Part shown: positions 1-5,027 of the stretch, one piece after another
Layout: the number at the start of each line of letters is the position of its first letter
How positions within the stretch are numbered: the first letter of the stretch is position 1
NCBI GenBank assembly: GCA_937915965.1
Contig: CALGHC010000645.1
Span: 1-5,027 of the forward strand
DNA: 5,027 nt
Source of the DNA: an uncultured Myxococcales bacterium
GTDB lineage: Bacteria > Myxococcota_A > UBA9042
Direction of reading: 5' to 3'
Notes under the pieces: model-generated
Told to the model about the DNA's origin: nothing
What the model saw: only the letters and a program-made list of their open reading frames with translations
Database searches by the model: none
Program-made: the position numbers and the translations under genes

Positions 1-70
1 AGAGCGACCAGCCGAAGAGCGACCAGCCGAAGAGCGACCAGCCGAAGAGCGACCAGCCGAAGAGCGACCA
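1..70. repeat. 15-bp tandem repeat, four full copies plus a partial fifth
   Basis: The unit AGAGCGACCAGCCGA is repeated perfectly at 1-15, 16-30, 31-45 and 46-60, and its first 10 bases recur at 61-70 before the sequence diverges. The array runs off the left edge, so its true copy number is unknown. Because 15 is a multiple of 3, any reading frame gives a pentapeptide repeat: on the plus strand RATSR, ERPAE or SDQPK, and on the minus strand GRSSA, LFGWS or ALRLV. Complete identity between copies suggests recent expansion by slippage or unequal recombination. There are no spacers, so this is not a CRISPR array. It lies beyond the 3' end of pilY1, so it is not part of that protein. Confidence 0.95.
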
Positions 71-91
71 ACAGGACTGGAGCGAGATTGA
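2..91 (+). CDS. possible 3' end of a convergent gene with an ERPAE-repeat C-terminus (partial)
   Basis: In plus-strand frame 2 the tandem repeat reads as repeated ERPAE pentapeptides, followed by ERPTGLERD and a TGA at 89-91. This would be the charged, low-complexity tail of a gene entering from the left. It would converge on pilY1, with 54 bases between the two stop codons and no overlap. The alternatives are weaker: frame 3 (SDQPK repeats) stays open to 599 and would overlap pilY1 antisense by about 450 bases, and frame 1 (RATSR repeats) stops at 211-213 and would also overlap it. The array could also be non-coding or belong to a minus-strand gene. No start codon, domain or upstream context is visible, so no function can be given. 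Only the non-overlapping stop and the triplet-compatible repeat length favour this reading. Confidence 0.25.
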   Translation, partial: ERPAEERPAEERPAEERPAEERPTGLERD

Positions 92-145
92 GGCAGATGC
101 ATCGTCACCACGCGCAAAGGGAGCCGGGCCGGCCGCGGCGTGCGC

Positions 146-3100
146 CTATTCGAGCAGCAGATCCCAGCCGGTCACCACAGAAGCCAGGCGCGGCTGTGGG
201 ATCGCCTGGTTGATCGTGCCGATCTGTGGCTGCGTACCGGTCTTGGGCTTCTGCGAATCAGACTGCACCGGTCCGGCCACGGCGACGCTGATCTCGTGCT
301 TGGGCCTCGCGCCACCGAGAGCGCCGCCGCCTGCGAGGATGCAGCTTGAGTCGCTGGGCGGGCAGCCCTGCACGCATGCCGGTACCGGCAGCACGTCGAC
401 AGGCGACGGCCGGAACAGGCCCAGCGTCAGCCTGTCGAGATTGGCGTCAGAGCTGGATGGATCGGCTGGGTTGATGAATGCGCCACGGATGTCGGTCGGA
501 TCGGAGACGGAGGCCGGCTTGTCAAAGCGGCCGCCCCATACCCAGGCGGCACCGATGGTGCAGGCGCCGTCGCTGGCGATCGCGTACGTGGTCCAATAGG
601 CGTTGCGGGCAAAGACCAACGGCGGTCCGACGAAGTGCTCGGTATCGCCCAAGACCGTGACCCAGTTGCGCGCAGCGGTGACCGTGCTGGCCGTGCCGTC
701 GTCGGCAAGCACGAAGGTCTCCGTGAGTGAGTAGACGAGGTGGCGGCGGGTCGCAGAGACGGCGTCGTCGACACCACCGGTGCCGTAGATGACGATGAGA
801 CTTCCGTCGAAACCGCGAGAGATGCTTGGTGGTGATAGCACCGGCACGCGCTCGGCGTTGTCGAGGGCACGGACCCAGGTGGCCGGCGTGTCGGTACCAG
901 AGTAGGCGTCGTGTAGCCAGACCATCTCCCAATCGTCGGGGTCGGTTGCGCTCAGATCGATGCGCCAGAGCATCCCCTTGGAGTCGCCGATGAAGCAGCG
1001 CGTCGTGATCTGTCCCGGACCGTTGTCAAAGCAGGCTGGCTCGCTCCAGAAGGTGCCGAGGTCGTCGGGATCGGTGATGGTCGTGGTGATCCCGGTCGTG
1101 ACCATGTCGCCGGCGCTGAAGCGGCGAATGACGTCGCCGGTCAAAGTGTCCAAGACCCACACGACGCGCTCGCCGTTGCCGTCGACGCCCGGATTGGTCA
1201 CGCTGGACAGGTTCGGCGGCTTGCCGCCGGCGATAATCGCCACAGACCGCTCGGTCACGACGCTGCTCTTCTCGAAGAAGAGCTGGGCCAACACCGGTCG
1301 CGCCGTCGATCGCCCCATGTCGATGAACGTCGTCGTGTTCAGGCATTTGGGCCCGGTGAGGGACGAGACCGTTCCCTGACCCCAGCAGTGGCCGTTCGGG
1401 GTGATCTCCCACAGCAAGGTGGGGGCCTGAGGCGAGGTGACGTCCAGCGCAGCGTAGCCCGCTCCGCCCTCACCCGCGGCTGCGATGACGACGGCCCGCC
1501 AGTTCAGCGCCGTGTTGGGGAGCGAGGAGCTGTCTCGCTCCAGCAAGACGTGACGGGCCGCGATCGCTCCGCCGAGGTAGGAACCGTCCGCATCCGAGAC
1601 GAGTCGCAGCTGGGCAATCCGCTGGAGATTGAAGCGTGGCAGGAACGACCAGAGCTCATCGCCCGCGACCAGATTGTCCTGCAGGGTGATGGTCGGATCG
1701 CGGTCCGTGCGGAAGGCGTGCAAGAGGCCGTCGTGTGTGGACGTGAAGAGCATCGTCGGTCGTTTGGCCGAGCCGACGGGGTTGCCGGCCGAGTACGGTC
1801 CGGACGCGGGCGTGGTGACGTTTGCGTAGACGGACCAGCTGGGGTCGCGCAGCGCCTGATGACTGGCCGGCTCCAGCAAGGTGGGCTGAGCCCGGCCGGG
1901 AGCGCCCAGGGCGATGCCCTCGCGGCAGGTGCCTGCCTCCGACTTCAGCGTCGACAGCACGTGGTTGCGGTAGGCCTCGCGGTCGCCGTTCACGGTGAGA
2001 TCGTAGGCGCCGACGACCGTCGTACAGTTGCCGCCAACGTCGCGCACGGTGCGGTGACCGACACCCAGATTCGAGATCCCGAGGTGGTCGGCTGTGAGGT
2101 AGCTGTCGCTGAGGTCGACGAGGATGGCGTCGGTGTGGGTCAGCCAGCGGCGAGCCAGCGTGCGGCTCAGCAATCGATCACTCAGGTCGATCACCGCGCA
2201 GACCTGGGCGGCGCCGGGATCGAGCGCGTTCTTGCACTGGGAATCGCAGCTGTACAGGCGCTGCTCGAACAACCCTGTGGTGCGCAGCGGTTCCTTGACG
2301 TCAAAGACGCTCTGCGTCTGGAAGCCGTGCTGGATATCAGTGAAGAGCCCGGTCGAGGTCGTGTAGAGCGGCCGGGTCAGGACCTGGCCGAGGGTGCCGG
2401 TCTCGGCGATGGCTGGACCGAGGACGGCGGCGACCGCGGCGGGCGTCGAGCCGACGATTGCCGCGCCGGTTCCGCCCGCAGCCGCGAGATCGTCAAGAAA
2501 ATCCAAATCAAGCGAGGTCGGTCCGCTTGAATCGGACTCGGCGGGGTGACCGACCGCGACGACAAATACCTTGACCCCGTCGGCGTTCAACGACGCGGCA
2601 GCCTGAATTGCCTCAGAGCGACCGTCCGCGGTCAGCGAGTCGTGCAGGTTGGCGCCGCCGTCGGTGAGGACCACGACCATGCGTTGCCGGCACGTATAAT
2701 ACGGGTCGCCGGCGATGGGATCGTCGGAGATCTTCTGGAAGTGAGGATCCTTGTAGGTGCCTGGCCCCAGATACGCGACGGCGTCCTCGAGCAGAGCGCC
2801 GAGGGGCGTCGCACCCGCCGGCTGGATCGCCGCAAGCGAGCCGATGATGGCGGAGCGGGTGAGGCCGCGGGCGATGGTCGTGTCGGATCGCGTGATCGGC
2901 ACGCTCGGCGGCCCGGCGGCGCTGAGCGGGTCCGCCAGACCATGGTTGATCGTGCCCCAATCCGAGCTCGTCGTGGCGCCAAACGACCAACCGCCAGTCG
3001 CATCGGTGGCAGTGCTCATCCGGTTGTCGAAGGTGAGCAGCGCGAACTTCGCGGCGGCGCCGTACAGGTCGATCAGGCCGTCGTTGCCGCGGCTGCCACT

Positions 3101-4432
3101 GGCGTCCGTGTGAACCGATGGACCCTCGCTTGGACAGGATTTGCCAACCTCAAGGCTGACGACAGGTCGCTCGGAGGCGCTGGCCGCACCGACCGTCTGC
3201 CAGATGAAGCTTTGGTTCGTCGGGGTGCCCAACACGTGGTTGCAACCGCCGTTGATCTGCGAGGCGCCGGGGACGATCGCGAAATGGAAGCTCGTCTGGC
3301 CGCCGACCGCCGCAGTGCGCAGGTTGAGGAGGGCGGCGGGCGAGAAGGTGAAGGTCGTCTTGATTCCCGCGCCGAAGGGCACCAGCGTCGGCAGTGACAC
3401 GACCGTGCGTTGCGGTCCCTCGACATCGCAGAGGAAATCGGTGGCAGTCTGCGCTGCCGGATCCGCATCGTGCCAAACCAGATAGGCCCACTGCGGCACG
3501 CCCGAAGCCGGCGTGCTGAGCGAGGTCAGCGTCAAGGAGCCCGAGAGCCACGAATCGGTGGTAGCCACGCTCGACAGGTCGACCGTCAGCCAGGCGGCCG
3601 TACGGCTCGTATAGGTCGGTCCGAAGTCCTTCAGGACGGGGGCTGCGGTTGCGGTACCCGAGTAGTCGTAGCTACCGTTGGCGCCCACCTCGACCTCGGT
3701 GGTATCCGAGATGTTGTGAGCCACGCCGGGAATGCACTCCGTCGCGCCGCTGGTCTGAGCGGGCGGGTTGGTCATGTCGGGCGTCGCCGCCAACGTGACC
3801 TGCGAGCAGCTATAACCGGAGAAGGTCCCAGCGACGATCTCGCGCGCGGCGATCCAGCGCGAGCGCTCGTCCTGGCCAACGCACGAGGGCTTCTCGTCCG
3901 AACCGAGGCGATACTGCATCGACGCAGAGGTGTCGACGACCAAGAGGATCTCGGGCAGGACGACGTTCTCGCTGGTCGCGGACTGCGACCACGCAGGGGC
4001 CGGCACCAGGATCAGTAGGGCGAGGAAGGCCGTGACGGCTGAGTGGCGGTAGTCGAAGTTCCTACGGCGCGATGACCGCGTCCGGCGCTGATCCCCCGAG
4101 AGCACCGATCGCGGCCACCGCATCCGCAGGCGCCGGAATGTGTACCGTTCCAGAGCACTCCAATGGTCTTCCCCCCAGTCGACCACCTTCGTACCCTGAA
4201 GCACACACCCCTGCCTGGTTGTCATTCTCTGCGGAACCGCCGCAGAGAGCAACGTTTGGTTCGAACATGGCGCCCTAGCACCACAATCAGCGCCGCTTTC
4301 GCTGGCGAGCTCCGCAGCGAATCGAGGCGCGCCCTGGTCAGACCGGCGGCCAACGCTGCGGACCGGCGCCGCGCGGTCCGCAATGGCGGCGGGACCTGCG
4401 TGGGTCAATCTGCTCTGCGTCGTGTCGGTCAT
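146..4432 (-). CDS. pilY1: PilY1/PilC-family type IV pilus tip protein with N-terminal vWA domain
   Basis: PilY1 sits at the type IV pilus tip, acts in adhesion and surface sensing, and with the minor pilins promotes pilus assembly. Residues here count from the ATG at 4432 (1428 aa, long for the family). Residues 132-147 are a hydrophobic Sec-type segment behind an Arg-rich stretch, with likely cleavage after the APA or AWS motif. A vWA domain spans about 157-680: MIDAS residues D167, S169 and S171 (DTSASM), T542 (GATPLG) and D591 (VLTDGG) are all present. Residues about 208-457 are an insertion inside it. A Cys-containing linker follows to 890. The PilY1/PilC propeller covers about 891-1302, with blades recognisable at 891-910 (THDGLLHAF), 924-933 (ELWSFLPR), 989-1010 (GYAALDVTSP), 1090-1105 and 1147-1161 (GDSKGMLWRIDL). 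Its canonical calcium loop is degenerate (1136-1144). The tail from about 1350 is Gly/Pro-rich with C1353, C1357 and C1364. The start is uncertain: ATG 4432 has the only good ribosome site, while ATG 4123 better fits the signal peptide. No frame breaks are seen. Confidence 0.93.
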   Translation of the reverse strand: MTDTTQSRLTHAGPAAIADRAAPVRSVGRRSDQGAPRFAAELASESGADCGARAPCSNQTLLSAAVPQRMTTRQGCVLQGTKVVDWGEDHWSALERYTFRRLRMRWPRSVLSGDQRRTRSSRRRNFDYRHSAVTAFLALLILVPAPAWSQSATSENVVLPEILLVVDTSASMQYRLGSDEKPSCVGQDERSRWIAAREIVAGTFSGYSCSQVTLAATPDMTNPPAQTSGATECIPGVAHNISDTTEVEVGANGSYDYSGTATAAPVLKDFGPTYTSRTAAWLTVDLSSVATTDSWLSGSLTLTSLSTPASGVPQWAYLVWHDADPAAQTATDFLCDVEGPQRTVVSLPTLVPFGAGIKTTFTFSPAALLNLRTAAVGGQTSFHFAIVPGASQINGGCNHVLGTPTNQSFIWQTVGAASASERPVVSLEVGKSCPSEGPSVHTDASGSRGNDGLIDLYGAAAKFALLTFDNRMSTATDATGGWSFGATTSSDWGTINHGLADPLSAAGPPSVPITRSDTTIARGLTRSAIIGSLAAIQPAGATPLGALLEDAVAYLGPGTYKDPHFQKISDDPIAGDPYYTCRQRMVVVLTDGGANLHDSLTADGRSEAIQAAASLNADGVKVFVVAVGHPAESDSSGPTSLDLDFLDDLAAAGGTGAAIVGSTPAAVAAVLGPAIAETGTLGQVLTRPLYTTSTGLFTDIQHGFQTQSVFDVKEPLRTTGLFEQRLYSCDSQCKNALDPGAAQVCAVIDLSDRLLSRTLARRWLTHTDAILVDLSDSYLTADHLGISNLGVGHRTVRDVGGNCTTVVGAYDLTVNGDREAYRNHVLSTLKSEAGTCREGIALGAPGRAQPTLLEPASHQALRDPSWSVYANVTTPASGPYSAGNPVGSAKRPTMLFTSTHDGLLHAFRTDRDPTITLQDNLVAGDELWSFLPRFNLQRIAQLRLVSDADGSYLGGAIAARHVLLERDSSSLPNTALNWRAVVIAAAGEGGAGYAALDVTSPQAPTLLWEITPNGHCWGQGTVSSLTGPKCLNTTTFIDMGRSTARPVLAQLFFEKSSVVTERSVAIIAGGKPPNLSSVTNPGVDGNGERVVWVLDTLTGDVIRRFSAGDMVTTGITTTITDPDDLGTFWSEPACFDNGPGQITTRCFIGDSKGMLWRIDLSATDPDDWEMVWLHDAYSGTDTPATWVRALDNAERVPVLSPPSISRGFDGSLIVIYGTGGVDDAVSATRRHLVYSLTETFVLADDGTASTVTAARNWVTVLGDTEHFVGPPLVFARNAYWTTYAIASDGACTIGAAWVWGGRFDKPASVSDPTDIRGAFINPADPSSSDANLDRLTLGLFRPSPVDVLPVPACVQGCPPSDSSCILAGGGALGGARPKHEISVAVAGPVQSDSQKPKTGTQPQIGTINQAIPQPRLASVVTGWDLLLE
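3992..4039 (-). other. hydrophobic core of the PilY1 signal peptide
   Basis: These 16 codons encode AVTAFLALLILVPAPA. The segment follows an Arg-rich stretch (QRRTRSSRRR) and is followed by WSQS, giving the shape of a Sec signal peptide with a plausible APA or AWS cleavage site. It marks where the exported protein begins. The MIDAS motif of the vWA domain follows about 20 residues later. If translation began at 4432, this segment would lie some 130 residues inside the protein and would look more like an internal anchor. That is the main argument for a start nearer 4123. Confidence 0.8.
4226..4248 (-). other. inverted repeat / hairpin in the pilY1 leader
   Basis: Arms TCTCTGCGG (4226-4234) and CCGCAGAGA (4240-4248) are perfectly complementary over 9 bp around a 5-base loop. 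On the minus-strand transcript the stem ends immediately before an in-frame ATG at 4225-4223, one of the possible internal pilY1 starts. No T-run follows on either strand, so it is not a canonical intrinsic terminator. It could be a translational control hairpin, an mRNA stability element or a dyad for a DNA-binding protein. None of these is shown by the sequence. Confidence 0.6.
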
Positions 4433-4436
4433 CTTG

Positions 4437-4466
4437 TTCACTCCTGTTCACTCCCGTTCGCTCCTG
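4437..4466 (-). promoter_or_regulatory. triplicated Shine-Dalgarno-like 10-mer upstream of pilY1
   Basis: Read on the minus strand, three adjacent 10-base units occur: CAGGAGCGAA, CGGGAGTGAA and CAGGAGTGAA. Each carries a Shine-Dalgarno-like core (AGGAG, GGGAG, AGGAG). The last AGGAG lies 8 bases before the ATG at 4432-4430, an ideal spacing. The middle GGGAG lies 9 bases before the in-frame GTG at 4441-4439. This is the strongest ribosome-binding signal between pilX and pilY1 and is why 4432 is used as the outer start. It sits about 130 codons upstream of the signal peptide. It may instead serve translational coupling or a leader peptide. Confidence 0.65.
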
Positions 4467-4475
4467 GGCGTCTCG

Positions 4476-4500
4476 CCGCTGCGCGTCGTCGCGCCAGCGG
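4476..4500 (-). other. intercistronic hairpin just downstream of pilX
   Basis: CCGCTGCGCG (4476-4485) pairs with CGCG plus CAGCGG (4490-4493 and 4495-4500), giving a 10-bp stem with one bulged base (4494) and the 4-base loop TCGT (plus-strand sequence). It begins 10 bases after the pilX stop and ends about 10 bases before the triplicated ribosome-site repeat. It lacks a following T-tract, so it is not a classic intrinsic terminator. Its position fits a stem that protects the 3' end of pilX message or adjusts expression between the two operon genes. That role is inferred only. Confidence 0.6.
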
Positions 4501-4510
4501 TCCGGCGGCC

Positions 4511-5027
4511 CTACCGGCCGCAGAGCACTGGCCCAACGGTGATCTGCGCGGCGATCCCCGACTGGCCCTGGGTCAACATCTCGCCCAGGGTCGTCGGTGT
4601 GCCGACACCGATGTCGGCCACCGTCGTCAACTGGTACGTGTGGAAGCAATAGCGAGCAGTATCGAAGCCCGGCACCGCCGTGCTCAGCTCGGCGGGCTCG
4701 ATCTCGGTGGCGAAGCGCGGATCGCCGAGGGCGACGAGCTCGCGACCAAATGAACCGTCGAGCGCCAGATCGAGCAAGCCGGTCCCCATATCCAGGTCGG
4801 TGAGTTGGTTGCTGCGCGACTTCGCATACTCCTTGAACCGATCCTGCATCTGCGCCGCGAGGTTGACGCTGGCCATCGTGCCCGCTTCGGTGACTCGGAA
4901 GACCGCGCGCTCGATGCGGTAGGTCGCGCCGTCGTGCATCGACGACGAGGTGCGCACGATGGCGGCGCTGCCCAGCGCCGCCAGGATCATGATCATCAAC
5001 AGCGTCACGATCAGCACCATGCCGCGG
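4511..5027 (-). CDS. pilX: PilX-like type IV pilus minor pilin (5' end off the window)
   Basis: The product would be a minor pilin anchored in the inner membrane by its N-terminal helix until it joins the pilus-tip priming complex with PilV, PilW, FimU and PilY1. The N-terminus reads RG followed by MVLIVTLLMIMILAALGSAA and then a Ser/Thr-rich stretch. This is the PilX_N pattern: a short basic leader ending in Gly, one hydrophobic helix (residues 2-22 from the Met at 5020), then an amphipathic helix with E45 near VTEAG. Glu5 of major pilins is absent (residue 5 is Val). C125 and C167 could form the C-terminal disulfide common in pilins. The frame stays open upstream of 5020 to the edge (RG codons at 5021-5026), so the Met is probably internal and the true start is outside. 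The visible 169 residues are close to a full-length PilX. Being directly upstream of pilY1 on the same strand supports the call. PilX rather than another minor pilin rests on the N-terminal style and gene order. Confidence 0.8.
   Translation of the reverse strand, partial: RGMVLIVTLLMIMILAALGSAAIVRTSSSMHDGATYRIERAVFRVTEAGTMASVNLAAQMQDRFKEYAKSRSNQLTDLDMGTGLLDLALDGSFGRELVALGDPRFATEIEPAELSTAVPGFDTARYCFHTYQLTTVADIGVGTPTTLGEMLTQGQSGIAAQITVGPVLCGR

Larger units (their letters stand above)
4124..4510 (-). other. pilX-pilY1 interval: leader or uncertain N-terminal extension
   Basis: This stretch lies between the pilX stop and the ATG at 4123, the closest ATG to the pilY1 signal peptide. It is open in the pilY1 frame from GTG 4441 (or ATG 4432) onward, so it could be translated as a roughly 103-residue extension. 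Its codons look less coding-like than the neighbours: by my hand count, codons 51-100 from GTG 4441 have about 60% G or C at the third position. That compares with about 86% over 51 codons around the MIDAS motif and about 95% over the first 47 codons of pilX. It also holds several AGA/AGG arginine codons. I recognise no domain in the predicted peptide. The stretch contains a triplicated ribosome-site-like 10-mer and two good hairpins, listed separately. No sigma-70 or sigma-54 promoter can be called with confidence. Confidence 0.5.

Noticed and set aside
1..70. CRISPR array
   Set aside because: The repeats are directly adjacent with no spacers, and the 15-bp unit is too short.
3..599. Plus-strand frame open from the SDQPK repeat to 599
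   Set aside because: It would overlap the 3' end of pilY1 by about 450 bases, and beyond the repeat it looks like an antisense shadow. Frame 2, ending at 91, is the simpler reading.
2695..2700. TATAAT on the plus strand
   Set aside because: It lies inside pilY1, where it encodes the Tyr-Tyr pair of DPYYTC on the minus strand, and has no paired -35 box or downstream plus-strand gene.
1388..3397. Long plus-strand open frames (1388-2530 and 2546-3397) opposite pilY1
   Set aside because: They are antisense to a well-supported gene. Their products are rich in Arg, Gly, Ala, Asp and Val with no recognisable domain, as expected when a high-GC3 gene is read backwards.
4230..4252. Possible minus-strand promoter TTGCTC, 17-base spacer, GAGAAT
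   Set aside because: Only 3 of 6 and 4 of 6 matches to sigma-70 boxes, and it overlaps a hairpin. Too weak to list as a promoter.
4062..4268. 68-codon minus-strand frame in the pilY1 leader, alternate phase
   Set aside because: It has mixed third positions, no convincing ribosome site and no recognisable domain, and it overlaps the pilY1 frame. Insufficient to call a gene.
4124..4270. c-di-GMP (GEMM) riboswitch in the leader
   Set aside because: This would suit a pilus locus, but neither the conserved GEMM core segments nor the tetraloop/receptor layout is present by eye.

Overview
The window looks like part of a type IV pilus minor-pilin/adhesin locus from a high-GC Gram-negative bacterium. 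Gram-negative is inferred from the PilY1 and PilX families. A deltaproteobacterial or myxobacterial-type lineage would fit the base composition and the PilX style, but no taxonomic marker is present, so that is only a guess.

Layout. Both clear genes read leftward on the minus strand. At the right edge (4511-5027) is the 3' part of a PilX-like minor pilin whose 5' end is off the window. About 80 bases downstream, after a strong intercistronic hairpin and a triplicated Shine-Dalgarno-like 10-mer, one long open frame runs to 146. Its product is a PilY1/PilC-family tip protein with, in order, a signal peptide, a von Willebrand A (vWA) domain with an intact metal site, a cysteine-rich middle and a C-terminal PilY1 beta-propeller. 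The left edge (1-70) holds a 15-bp tandem repeat cut by the window end. It may encode the repetitive C-terminus of a convergent plus-strand gene stopping at 91, but this is weakly supported.

How the parts work together. PilX-type minor pilins and PilY1 form the complex that primes pilus assembly and stays at the pilus tip. The pilX-pilY1 order and same-strand arrangement fit one operon, with its other minor pilin genes probably beyond the right edge.

Most unusual points. (1) The propeller loop that binds calcium in characterised PilY1 proteins has the usual length and flanks, but three of its four aspartates are gone and a cysteine lies on each side. (2) About 250 residues are inserted in the vWA domain between its first helix and second strand. 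(3) The best ribosome-binding site lies about 130 codons upstream of the signal peptide, across a stretch with weaker codon bias, so the real pilY1 start is uncertain. The large plus-strand open frames opposite pilY1 look like GC-rich shadows.
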